From Cycloclasticus sp. (GTDB lineage: Bacteria; Pseudomonadota; Gammaproteobacteria; Methylococcales; Cycloclasticaceae), in the NCBI GenBank assembly GCA_040743155.1, contig JBFLJU010000001.1, forward strand, positions 1,116,001 to 1,180,000: a stretch of DNA of 64,000 bases, read 5' to 3'. A program made the position numbers and the translations under genes. A model generated the notes under the pieces. It was not told the origin of the DNA, did no database searches, and was given only the letters and a program-made list of their open reading frames with translations. Below are positions 34,507 through 43,051 of the stretch, piece by piece; positions within the stretch are counted from its first letter, which is position 1; every line of letters begins with the position of its first letter.

Positions 34507-35831
34507 TAACGGCGTGAAATAATACGGTTTTCTCTAGCCTGCTGAAGCAGCCCTTCACGGTCATCGGGGTGTGCAATACTGATCAATGCCAACGCCCTCT
34601 CGGTAATACTTTTGCCTTTTAAATTAACAATACCGAACTCGGTCACGACATACATCGTATCTGACCTAGGTGTTGTTACCACCGTGCCCTCTTCTAAACC
34701 TGGCACGATACGTGAGTGCGCCTTGCCTTCTTTATCAATAAACCTAGAGGAAAGACACATAAAGGATTTACCGCCTTTAGACGCGACCGCGCCACGCACA
34801 AACTGTAACTGCCCTCCGGTGCCTGAAATATGTCTATAGCCACTGCTTTCTGAAGCAACCTGCCCACTTAAATCTATCTGCAAACAGTTGTTGATGGAAA
34901 TAACATTGTCATTAGCTGAAATTTTATCCGGTAAGTTTGTTTCATCCACAGGGATACTGACGCATATCTCATTCTTATTAATGAAGTCGTACATTCTCTT
35001 TGAACCCAGCGCAAAGGTATAAACGATTTCACCGCGGTAAGTTTGCTTATACTCACCCGTCACTTTGCCTTTCTCAACCAAATCGACCATTCCATCAACA
35101 AACATCTCCGTATGAATACCAAGGTCTTTAATGTCAGAGTTCGCCAAGGCAGAACACACCGCATTGGGCATACCACCAATACCAATTTGCAAGCAACTTC
35201 TGTCTTCGATCAATGGCACAATATAAGCGGCAACCTGACGGTCAACATCACTGATAGGCGCACTCGGTAATTCAAACAACGGCGCGTTATCGCCTTCAAT
35301 GACCGCATCTACTTCGCTGATATGAACACTATTCTGATTGCCGTAACAAACAGGCATCGCTTCAGAAACTTCTATAACGATCTTTTTTGCAATATCGCAA
35401 CACGCCCTTCCAAAGGTATTCGATATACCAAAATTAAAATAACCGTGCTCATCCATGGGTGATGTTCTAAGAACTAAGACATCAATATGTAAAAACTGCC
35501 TATAAATTCCAGGCCCTTCACCAAAGTTGAACGGTATATAACTCATCCCGCCCTGTTCTGATTTTTTTCGGTCATAACCCGAGAAATGCCAGTTTTGATA
35601 TTCAAAGTGATTTTGCTCGGGGTCATTTTCTATCACCATCCTAGCGGCGGTAGACAAAGTCCCCCTTACAATAACGTCACTAAGACGATCTTTTTGAGCC
35701 GCTAATTCAGTATCAAACAAATTTGATTGTGTTAGCCCAAAACCATAATCAACCGTGTCCCCACTTTTTACAAATGAAACCGCATCAGATACGCTTAATC
35801 GCTTTTCTTTAAGCATTTTTTGTACAGGCAT
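34500..35831 (-). CDS. acyl-CoA:acetate/4-hydroxybutyrate CoA-transferase family protein
   Basis: A 443-residue member of the acetyl-CoA hydrolase/transferase family. N-terminal half with DAVSFVKSGDTVDYG, C-terminal half with IGIGGMPNAVC, the catalytic-Glu segment GIHTEMFVDG, and SGTGGQLQFVRGA. It moves CoA between carboxylic acids, sparing ATP. It lies in the TetR-headed operon after the MaoC hydratase, and its stop overlaps the following crotonase start. The acid pair is unknown. Confidence 0.83.
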   Translation of the reverse strand: MPVQKMLKEKRLSVSDAVSFVKSGDTVDYGFGLTQSNLFDTELAAQKDRLSDVIVRGTLSTAARMVIENDPEQNHFEYQNWHFSGYDRKKSEQGGMSYIPFNFGEGPGIYRQFLHIDVLVLRTSPMDEHGYFNFGISNTFGRACCDIAKKIVIEVSEAMPVCYGNQNSVHISEVDAVIEGDNAPLFELPSAPISDVDRQVAAYIVPLIEDRSCLQIGIGGMPNAVCSALANSDIKDLGIHTEMFVDGMVDLVEKGKVTGEYKQTYRGEIVYTFALGSKRMYDFINKNEICVSIPVDETNLPDKISANDNVISINNCLQIDLSGQVASESSGYRHISGTGGQLQFVRGAVASKGGKSFMCLSSRFIDKEGKAHSRIVPGLEEGTVVTTPRSDTMYVVTEFGIVNLKGKSITERALALISIAHPDDREGLLQQARENRIISRRYW

Positions 35832-35845
35832 ACTTCTCCTCCAAT

Positions 35846-35864
35846 CTCATCATTGAATGATGAG
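35846..35864. repeat. perfect 19-base palindrome between maoC and the CoA-transferase gene
   Basis: CTCATCATT-G-AATGATGAG, with a second smaller inverted repeat ATGATT-GAA-AATCAT at 35888-35902. Both sit in the 84-base gap just before the CoA-transferase ribosome site. They could form RNA hairpins that alter downstream expression or be protein-binding sites. Confidence 0.5.
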
Positions 35865-35915
35865 TCTTTATTTTTATTGGCTTATTAATGATTGAAAATC
35901 ATCACTCGACATACG

Positions 35916-36329
35916 TTATGGTTTCATCATCGTGCAATCACCCACCACAACATTCGTCTCACCAACGCTGCAAACAGTATTTAGCTTAACAATTTTTTTA
36001 TCGACATTAATTTCGGTAATAGTCACCGTTGTTTTGACGGTATCACCAATTTTAACCGGTGCTTTAAACTTCATGTTTTGACCTAAATAAATAGTTCCTG
36101 GCCCAGGCAATTTCATCGCTAACGTCGCACTAATAAATCCCGCTGATAACATACCGTGTGCAATTCGCCCCTTGAACATGCTTTTTTTGGCGTACTCTTC
36201 ATCGATATGTGCTGGATTAAAATCACCGGTAATGCCAGCAAATAAAATAATATCCGCTTCCGTTACCGTTTTACTCATGGAGGCAGATTGACCTACTTCC
36301 ATCTCATTAATACTAAAACCTTCTGACAT
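35916..36329 (-). CDS. MaoC-like (R)-specific enoyl-CoA hydratase
   Basis: A 137-residue hot-dog hydratase of the PhaJ/MaoC type. The catalytic Asp and His are in GDFNPAHIDEEYA, followed by GRIAHGMLSAGF, the hallmark of the family. It adds water to trans-2-enoyl-CoA to give the (R)-3-hydroxyacyl-CoA. It is preceded by an acyl-CoA dehydrogenase (17-base gap), so dehydrogenation and hydration are paired in this operon. Confidence 0.87.
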   Translation of the reverse strand: MSEGFSINEMEVGQSASMSKTVTEADIILFAGITGDFNPAHIDEEYAKKSMFKGRIAHGMLSAGFISATLAMKLPGPGTIYLGQNMKFKAPVKIGDTVKTTVTITEINVDKKIVKLNTVCSVGETNVVVGDCTMMKP

Positions 36330-36346
36330 TCTTGCTTCCTCTGTTT

Positions 36347-37495
36347 TTATGGGATCATTCTTTTTGACACTTCTTCAAGCATCACTTCCGTCGCGCCACC
36401 ACCAATTGATTGGATGCGAGCATCGCGATACATACGTTCAATGGCACTTTCACGAATATAACCAAAACCGCCGTGAAACTGAAGGCAATCATACATGACT
36501 TCATTAACAAGCTCTCCACAGTACGCTTTGACCATAGAAACTTCTTTTATGCAATCCAAGCCTTGTGCATCAAGCCACGCAGAATGATAAATAAGCTGTT
36601 TGCCAGCTTCAACCCGTGATGCTAATGCTGCTAAACGTTGACGGATAACTTGCTTATCAAATAATACTCCGCCAAAGGCTTTGCGTGTCGTTACATAGTC
36701 CATCGTTAATTCAAGCGCCTTAGTCGCTTCGCCCATCGATTGCGCGCCTAGAACTAAGCGTTCATTTTGAAAATTACGCATGATGGAGTAAAAACCTTTA
36801 TTAACTTCACCTAAAATATTTTCTGCAGGCACTCGACAATCATCAAAAACCAATTCGGCGGTATCAGATGATAACCAACCCATTTTTTTAAGACTTTTAC
36901 CTACAGTGAAACCAGGCGTCCCTTTTTCAACAGCAAAGATGGTGATGCCACGTGAAGGCTTTACATCGGTATCTGTTTTTGCAGCAACAAAAAATAAATC
37001 GCCATGGACACCGTTTGTGATAAACATTTTAGAGCCATTCAATACGTAATCATCACCGTCTTTTACTGCCCGAGTTTTCATCGCCGCAACGTCTGAGCCT
37101 ACATCTGGTTCCGTCACCGCAACACCGACAATTTTTTTACCTGAAATAATATCCGGCATAAATTTAGATAATTGCTCTTTATTACCGAAGTTATCTAAAT
37201 GAGGCGAGGCCATATCGGTATGCACCAATACTGTAACGGCAAAACCGCCGAAAGTTGAACGGCCTAATTCTTCAGCCAAAATAACAGACCCCAACGTGTC
37301 CATTTCACTACCACCATATTCACCTGAGTAGCGGATACCTAAGAAGCCTAACTCACCCATTTCTTGTAGAATTTCGCGCGGAATTTTGCCAGTTTCTTCC
37401 CAATCTTCAGCGATTGGCATGACCTTTTGTTCGACAAAACGTCGAATCTGGTCTCGTAGCATATTGTGTTCTTCACTAAAATAAATTGAATTCAT
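36347..37495 (-). CDS. acyl-CoA dehydrogenase
   Basis: A 382-residue FAD-dependent acyl-CoA dehydrogenase, complete. VTEPDVGSDVAAM lies in the middle domain, and the C-terminal part has YVTTRKAFGG, CLQFHGGFGYI and SIGGGATEVM. It is most like AtuD among the dehydrogenases here (HTDMASPHLDNFG parallels QTDMCTPALANFG), so it may act on branched or long acyl-CoAs. Middle of the operon between the liuC-like crotonase and the MaoC hydratase. Substrate unknown. Confidence 0.86.
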   Translation of the reverse strand: MNSIYFSEEHNMLRDQIRRFVEQKVMPIAEDWEETGKIPREILQEMGELGFLGIRYSGEYGGSEMDTLGSVILAEELGRSTFGGFAVTVLVHTDMASPHLDNFGNKEQLSKFMPDIISGKKIVGVAVTEPDVGSDVAAMKTRAVKDGDDYVLNGSKMFITNGVHGDLFFVAAKTDTDVKPSRGITIFAVEKGTPGFTVGKSLKKMGWLSSDTAELVFDDCRVPAENILGEVNKGFYSIMRNFQNERLVLGAQSMGEATKALELTMDYVTTRKAFGGVLFDKQVIRQRLAALASRVEAGKQLIYHSAWLDAQGLDCIKEVSMVKAYCGELVNEVMYDCLQFHGGFGYIRESAIERMYRDARIQSIGGGATEVMLEEVSKRMIP

Positions 37496-37522
37496 TTGTT
37501 AACTCCCAATTGATAGATAAAA

Positions 37523-38305
37523 TTAAGTCCAGCTTGCTTTACGTTTATTTAAGAACGCATCAATACCTTCTTTGCCTTCTTCTGTTTCCCATGCATCGGC
37601 CAAATTTGCCGCTGTGTAAATTCGGTTATCTGCTGCGGTGTGCGTATCAACATAATCGATCAGTTTTTTTGTGGACGCAATCGCACCCGGTGCACACTTC
37701 AAGATCATCTTTACTTCTTTTTCTATCGCATCGTCTAACTCATCCATGCTAACAACCTCCGATAACAGGCCGATACTCTTAGCTTCTGCCGCACCAAATA
37801 TTCTTGAATTAAAGAAGTTTCTACGTGCATTGGCTGAACCCATTCGTTTAACAACATAGGGAGAAATCGTGGCGGGCGTTAAGCCCAACTTAACTTCAGT
37901 TAAACCAAACTTTGCCGTGTCAACACCGATGCTAATATCACAGACTGAAATCATGCCAACACCGCCGCCATAGGCAGGGCCTTGAATACGACCTATTAAA
38001 GGTTTACTCAAGCCATTTAGGGCCGCTAACATTTTCGCTAGCTCGCCCGTCTCTTCAACACGCTCAGCCCGTGTTTTAGTGATGTTGCTCTCCATCCACT
38101 TTAAGTCCCCACCAGCACAGAAGCTATCCCCTGCGCCCGTTAACACCACAACACGAATATTATTATCAGATTCAATTCGAGCACAAATATGCTGTACCTC
38201 CTGAATAAATTCCGCACTCATCGCATTGTGTACACTGGGTCGATTGAATGTCACGTACGCAACACCTCTACTATCGACGTCCAAAATATTAGTTTTATAG
38301 TCCAC
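37523..38305 (-). CDS. liuC: methylglutaconyl-CoA hydratase (LiuC-like crotonase)
   Basis: Crotonase of 260 residues from a GTG at 38305, one base after the TetR stop and with GGGAG ahead of it. A longer frame would overlap the TetR gene. CAGGDLKWM, QGPAYGGGVGM and FGLTEVKLGLTPATISPYVV are typical of 3-methylglutaconyl-CoA hydratases. The divergent liu operon lacks a hydratase between its carboxylase subunits, where liuC normally sits, so this gene fills that gap in leucine and isovalerate breakdown. The symbol is an inference from both facts. Confidence 0.78.
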   Translation of the reverse strand: MDYKTNILDVDSRGVAYVTFNRPSVHNAMSAEFIQEVQHICARIESDNNIRVVVLTGAGDSFCAGGDLKWMESNITKTRAERVEETGELAKMLAALNGLSKPLIGRIQGPAYGGGVGMISVCDISIGVDTAKFGLTEVKLGLTPATISPYVVKRMGSANARRNFFNSRIFGAAEAKSIGLLSEVVSMDELDDAIEKEVKMILKCAPGAIASTKKLIDYVDTHTAADNRIYTAANLADAWETEEGKEGIDAFLNKRKASWT

Positions 38306-38306
38306 T

Positions 38307-38924
38307 CTACTCTCCCTTAAGATAACAACCATGTAAAAACAAATCCGCTTGAGATTCCGCTATTTCTTCCACACTCGAGCCACTTTCTGCATACCAAATA
38401 GTCGCCCAGTTCATGCTACCAAAGATAGCCAACCGCAAAAGGTGCATATCGACATTTGGACGAATAACACCCTCTTCTTCGGCTTGTTCAAATAAATTTC
38501 GCCAGAAGTTCTCATAAGCATCCCGATCCGGCTGGGCGGCATTATGAACCGCTTCCGGAATCTGCCCATAGTTCCTAATACTGGCCAACGTATAATCTGA
38601 ATGCCGCAAAACAGCAATCAAATGACCACGGATAGCCGCTTTTAATAAGTCATAAAAATTGGGGCTTTCACCTAATTTCTCAATTTCATAATCAACAATG
38701 TCGTGAATCAACTGGATACTTTTATTTAGCACTTCCTGCATCAACGCTTCCTTTGAACTGAAGTGGTAATACAGACTGCCTGCTTGCATATTGATTGATT
38801 CAGCAATGTCCTTTAAGTAAGTCCCATGATAGCCATTCCTACTCAACGTTTTAGCCGCTGCATCTAAAATGAGTTGGCGGGTGACTGAGCTCTTTTTTGT
38901 ACTATTTGTAATTTTAATAGTCAT
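38307..38924 (-). CDS. TetR-family repressor, divergent from the liu operon
   Basis: About 205 residues from the ATG at 38924 (a TTG at 38945 would add seven residues). The N-terminal helix-turn-helix has RQLILDAAAKTLSRNGYHGTYLKDIAESINMQAGSLYYHFSSKEAL, and the C-terminal ligand domain is helical. Leucine pathways are usually governed by MerR-type LiuR in gammaproteobacteria; a TetR regulator occurs in other groups (LiuQ). It probably represses both its own operon and liuA, through the palindromes between them. Confidence 0.85.
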   Translation of the reverse strand: MTIKITNSTKKSSVTRQLILDAAAKTLSRNGYHGTYLKDIAESINMQAGSLYYHFSSKEALMQEVLNKSIQLIHDIVDYEIEKLGESPNFYDLLKAAIRGHLIAVLRHSDYTLASIRNYGQIPEAVHNAAQPDRDAYENFWRNLFEQAEEEGVIRPNVDMHLLRLAIFGSMNWATIWYAESGSSVEEIAESQADLFLHGCYLKGE

Positions 38925-38952
38925 TTTTTTACTGTTTTTTTGCAAAAAATAA

Positions 38953-38969
38953 TAATCTACGGTAGATTA
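38953..38969. promoter_or_regulatory. perfect palindrome, TetR operator candidate
   Basis: TAATCTAC-G-GTAGATTA, eight-base arms around one base, in the 127-base region between the TetR gene and liuA. It lies just before the repressor start, where autoregulation would be expected. Confidence 0.6.
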
Positions 38970-38973
38970 GATT

Positions 38974-38987
38974 CTAATTGGTATTAG
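38974..38987. promoter_or_regulatory. second operator candidate, CTAAY-N4-RTTAG type
   Basis: CTAAT-TGGT-ATTAG, five bases after the first palindrome. Spacing and outer bases equal those of the sites at 13294 and 51021, so the same protein or a paralog may bind them. Confidence 0.5.
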
Positions 38988-39051
38988 ATTGAGTATAGTG
39001 ATATGATCGATTGAAATCAATACAGAATAACTAAAACTAGAGGGGAAATAC

Positions 39052-40212
39052 ATGCCATTTAATATACGCATTAATGATGAAGTAGATGAACTGCGAGATG
39101 CTGTTCGTAAATTTGCAGAGGGCGAAATTGCGCCACTAGCAGAATCCACCGATCAGAAAAACGAATTCCCGAATGAGCTTTGGCCCCTCTTCGGCGAAAT
39201 GGGCCTCCTTGGCATGACTATTCCAGAAGAATACGGCGGTACTGGTCTAAACTATTTATCACACCTCGTTGTGATGGAAGAAATCTCAAGAGCTTCTGCC
39301 TCAATCGGTTTATCGTACGGCGCTAATTCAAACCTATGTTTAAACAATTTATATTTAAACGGTTCTGAAGAACAACGACACAAATACTTACCAAAACTAT
39401 GTACCGGCGAACACATCGGTGCATTGGCTATGTCAGAACCCGGTGCAGGTTCAGATGTTGTCGGCTCAATGAGTTGCAAGGCTGAGAAAAAAGGCGACAA
39501 ATGGATCGCTAATGGCAATAAAATGTGGATTACCAATGGCCCTGATGCTGATGTACTGGTCGTTTACATGCGTACCGCGGGGCCAGAAGCAGGCTCACGA
39601 TGCATGACCGCCTTTATTGTTGAAAAAGACATGCCGGGGTTCTCAACAGCACAAAAATTAGACAAGTTAGGTATGCGTGGTTCAAACACATGCGAACTCG
39701 TGTTTGAGGACTGCGAAATTCCACATGAAAATGTTCTTGGCGAAGTCAACGAAGGCGTTAAAGTTTTAATGAGCGGTCTTAACACCGAGCGCATGGTGTT
39801 AACAGGCGGCCCTATCGGTATTATGCAAGCCACGATGGATATCTGTTTACCCTATATCCATGAACGCAAACAGTTCGGCAAACCTATTGGCATGTTTGAA
39901 CTGATGCAAGGCAAAATGGCTGATATGTATGTTGCTCTACAATCGACACGTGCCTTCGCCTATCGCGTTGCAGAACAATACGACAAAGGCAATGACTCGC
40001 GCAAAGACGCAGCCGGCCTGTTGCTGTTTGCTTCTGAAAATGCCGTTAAAGTTGCACTAGAAGGCATTCAAACGCTGGGTGGCAACGGCTATATTAATGA
40101 ATTCCCAACGGGGCGTTTATTACGTGATGCAAAACTCTATGATATTGGTGCTGGTACAAACGAAATTCGCCGCATGTTAATTGGCCGCGAATTATTTGAA
40201 GACACAAAGTAA
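39052..40212 (+). CDS. liuA: isovaleryl-CoA dehydrogenase
   Basis: A 386-residue acyl-CoA dehydrogenase. Blocks [53 protein letters not shown] and [16 protein letters not shown] (with the family's catalytic Glu region) are those of isovaleryl-CoA dehydrogenases. It converts isovaleryl-CoA to 3-methylcrotonyl-CoA, giving electrons to ETF. First gene of the liu operon with AGGGGAAA before its ATG, divergent from the TetR repressor. The following genes supply every later step except the hydratase. Confidence 0.92.
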   Translation: MPFNIRINDEVDELRDAVRKFAEGEIAPLAESTDQKNEFPNELWPLFGEMGLLGMTIPEEYGGTGLNYLSHLVVMEEISRASASIGLSYGANSNLCLNNLYLNGSEEQRHKYLPKLCTGEHIGALAMSEPGAGSDVVGSMSCKAEKKGDKWIANGNKMWITNGPDADVLVVYMRTAGPEAGSRCMTAFIVEKDMPGFSTAQKLDKLGMRGSNTCELVFEDCEIPHENVLGEVNEGVKVLMSGLNTERMVLTGGPIGIMQATMDICLPYIHERKQFGKPIGMFELMQGKMADMYVALQSTRAFAYRVAEQYDKGNDSRKDAAGLLLFASENAVKVALEGIQTLGGNGYINEFPTGRLLRDAKLYDIGAGTNEIRRMLIGRELFEDTK

Positions 40213-40214
40213 CA

Positions 40215-41396
40215 ATGACGACCAAAAGCGTTGTTATTGTTGCTGCTAAGCGAACCGCTTTAGGCGGTTTTCAAGGCCAGTTTTCCACACTCACCGCTTC
40301 TGACCTTGGCAGTTATGCTATTAGAGCAGCTGTTGAAGCCAGTCAAGTTAATCCAGAGCAAATCGACTCGGTACACTTTGGCTGCGTGTTACCTGCTGGG
40401 CAAGGCCAAGCGCCTGCACGGCAAGCGTCGGTTAAAGGCGGTATTCCCTTATCCACGCCATGTAACACCGTCAACAAAATGTGTGGCTCGGGTATGCAAG
40501 CGGTAATGTACGGGTATAACCAAATTTTAGCTGATGATGCCACTTGCGTGGTTGCCGGCGGCATGGAGTCGATGACGAATGCTCCCTACCTTACTTCCAA
40601 GGTTCGAGCCGGTCTAAAGATGGGCCATGGCGAAATTCTTGATCACATGTTTCATGACGGTTTGCAAGACGTCAAACACGGTCAGCTAATGGGCTCATTC
40701 GCCGAAATCTGCGCTGAAAAATACGACTTCAGCCGTGAACAGCAAGATGACTTTGCCATCACATCTCTCGAGCGAGCAAATAACGCCATCCAAACAGGTG
40801 CTTTCGTTAATGAAATCACACCCGTTGTGGTAAAAACTCGCAAAGGCGAAACCTCTATTGCTGAAGACGAGCAACCCGCCAAAGCTGTCGTTGAGAAAAT
40901 CAGAACACTACGTCCTGCTTTTAAAAAAAATGGCACCGTTACCGCGGCTAACGCATCATCTATTTCCGACGGGGCTGCTGCTCTTGTTCTAATGGATGCC
41001 GCAGAAGCTGAAAAACAAGGCTTACAAGCTCTGGCTAAAATTACCGCGCAGGCAGTACACGCACAAGACCCAGATTGGTTCAGTACTGCACCAATTTTCG
41101 CCATCCAGAAAGTCTTGAAAAAATGTAATTGGCAAACCAGTGATGTTGATTTATTTGAAATAAACGAAGCCTTTGCTGTGGTCACCATGGCCGCGATTAA
41201 CGACCTTGGCCTCGATGCAAAAAAAGTCAACGTTAATGGTGGCGCATGCGCATTGGGCCATCCGATTGGTGCATCAGGCGCACGCGTTCTGGTGACCTTA
41301 ATTCATGCTCTCAAAGCCCGTCAGCTTTCAAAAGGTATAGCCAGTTTGTGCATTGGTGGCGGTGAAGCCACTGCCATGGCTATTGAAATAATTTAA
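40215..41396 (+). CDS. acetyl-CoA acetyltransferase (thiolase)
   Basis: A 393-residue type II thiolase. Nucleophile Cys90 is in KMCGSGMQ, His349 in GHPIGASGAR and Cys379 in CIGGGEA, so the catalytic triad is complete. It cleaves acetoacetyl-CoA to two acetyl-CoA, and perhaps other 3-oxoacyl-CoAs. It starts two bases after liuA and precedes the MCC beta gene, so acetoacetate made at the end of the pathway is finished by the CoA-transferase and this enzyme. Confidence 0.92.
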   Translation: MTTKSVVIVAAKRTALGGFQGQFSTLTASDLGSYAIRAAVEASQVNPEQIDSVHFGCVLPAGQGQAPARQASVKGGIPLSTPCNTVNKMCGSGMQAVMYGYNQILADDATCVVAGGMESMTNAPYLTSKVRAGLKMGHGEILDHMFHDGLQDVKHGQLMGSFAEICAEKYDFSREQQDDFAITSLERANNAIQTGAFVNEITPVVVKTRKGETSIAEDEQPAKAVVEKIRTLRPAFKKNGTVTAANASSISDGAAALVLMDAAEAEKQGLQALAKITAQAVHAQDPDWFSTAPIFAIQKVLKKCNWQTSDVDLFEINEAFAVVTMAAINDLGLDAKKVNVNGGACALGHPIGASGARVLVTLIHALKARQLSKGIASLCIGGGEATAMAIEII

Positions 41397-41428
41397 TCAT
41401 TACGTCTTAACTAGAATAAGGTAAAAAC

Positions 41429-43036
41429 ATGCCCGTAATTAAATCGAAAATTGAAACTGCATCCGCAGATTTCAAAGAAAATAAGATTCAAATGGAATCG
41501 CTGGTTGGAGAACTTAACGAGCGAATTACAACCGCTGCTCAAGGTGGCGGTGAACGCGCTCGTAAAAAACATTTAGACCGCGACAAAATGCTCCCAAGGG
41601 ACCGGATTAAAGCCCTACTCGACCCAGGTAGCGCATTCCTTGAGCTATCCCAACTGGCTGCTTACGGCATATATGATGATGTTGCACCAGCAGCCGGTAT
41701 CATTACCGGTATTGGTCGTGTACATGGTGGTGAAGTGATGATTATCGCCAACGATGCAACCGTTAAAGGTGGCACGTATTACCCATTAACCGTGACCAAA
41801 CACCTTAGAGCGCAAGAAATTGCTTCTGAAAATAGACTACCTTGTATCTATTTGGTTGATTCAGGCGGCGCTTTCTTGCCGCTACAACACGAAGTATTTC
41901 CGGGTAAAGAGCATTTTGGTCGTTTCTTTTACAATCAAACACGCATGTCTGCTGCGGGTATTCCACAAATTGCTGTAGTTATGGGCTCTTGTACTGCCGG
42001 TGGTGCTTATATTCCTTCACTGTGTGATGAGTCCATTATCGTTAGAGAGCAAGGCACTATCTTCCTAGGTGGCCCACCGTTAGTTAAAGCGGCTACTGGT
42101 GAAGAAGTATCATCAGAAGAACTCGGTGGTGCGGAGCTGCATTGTAAGTTATCGGGCGTCACCGATCATATCGCTGAAGATGATTCACATGCCTTATCTA
42201 TTGCACGAAACATTATCGAGCACCTAAACGACACCAAAGAAGTTCACGTAAAAGTTCGCGAGTCACGTGAGCCACTGTATCCAACCGATGATATTCTTGG
42301 GGTAATTCCTAAGGACCCTAAGCAGCCTTATGACGTACGTGAAATTATTGCACGTTTAGTCGATGCATCAGAATTCCAAGAATTCAAACCCCTTTATGGG
42401 CCTACATTAATCTGTGGCTTTGCCCATATTCACGGCTACCCCGTGGGTATTATCGCTAATAACGGCATTCTATTTTCGCCGTCTGCCTTAAAAGGCACAC
42501 ACTTTATCGAATTGTGTAACCAGCGTGGTATTCCTCTGCTGTTCTTGCAAAATATTACCGGCTTTATGGTCGGTAAAAAGTACGAAGAAGAAGGCATTGC
42601 TAAAAATGGTGCCAAAATGGTGACCGCCGTTTCTTGTTCTAGCGTGCCTAAATTTACCGTGCTTATTGGCGGTTCATATGGTGCAGGTAACTATGGCATG
42701 TGTGGTCGTGCATTTGGCTCACGCATGTTATGGAGCTGGCCTAACTCACGAATTTCAACGATGGGTGGTGAGCAAGCCGCATCCGTACTCGCAACCGTTA
42801 AACGCGACTCAATTGAAGGCGCTGGTGGTAGTTGGTCTGCAGAGGAAGAAGAAGCCTTTAGGGCACCCATTCTTGCTCAGTATGAAGAACAAGGAAATCC
42901 ATACTTTGCCACCGCCCGCCTTTGGGACGATGGTCTAATCGATCCACGTGACACACGACGCCTACTTGGCTTATCTCTTGCTGTAGCGGCCAAAACGCCG
43001 ATAGAAGATGCCAATTTCGGCGTGTTTAGAATGTAA
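41429..43036 (+). CDS. liuB: methylcrotonyl-CoA carboxylase carboxyltransferase beta subunit
   Basis: A 535-residue acyl-CoA carboxylase beta subunit. [63 protein letters not shown] and the end FGVFRM match MCC beta. It transfers CO2 to 3-methylcrotonyl-CoA, forming 3-methylglutaconyl-CoA. It is followed directly by the alpha subunit; the usual liuC gene between them is absent and found in the divergent operon. It is a distinct relative of the AtuC protein at 10.4 kb. Confidence 0.9.
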   Translation: MPVIKSKIETASADFKENKIQMESLVGELNERITTAAQGGGERARKKHLDRDKMLPRDRIKALLDPGSAFLELSQLAAYGIYDDVAPAAGIITGIGRVHGGEVMIIANDATVKGGTYYPLTVTKHLRAQEIASENRLPCIYLVDSGGAFLPLQHEVFPGKEHFGRFFYNQTRMSAAGIPQIAVVMGSCTAGGAYIPSLCDESIIVREQGTIFLGGPPLVKAATGEEVSSEELGGAELHCKLSGVTDHIAEDDSHALSIARNIIEHLNDTKEVHVKVRESREPLYPTDDILGVIPKDPKQPYDVREIIARLVDASEFQEFKPLYGPTLICGFAHIHGYPVGIIANNGILFSPSALKGTHFIELCNQRGIPLLFLQNITGFMVGKKYEEEGIAKNGAKMVTAVSCSSVPKFTVLIGGSYGAGNYGMCGRAFGSRMLWSWPNSRISTMGGEQAASVLATVKRDSIEGAGGSWSAEEEEAFRAPILAQYEEQGNPYFATARLWDDGLIDPRDTRRLLGLSLAVAAKTPIEDANFGVFRM

Positions 43037-43051
43037 TTGAGGGCAGATCAA

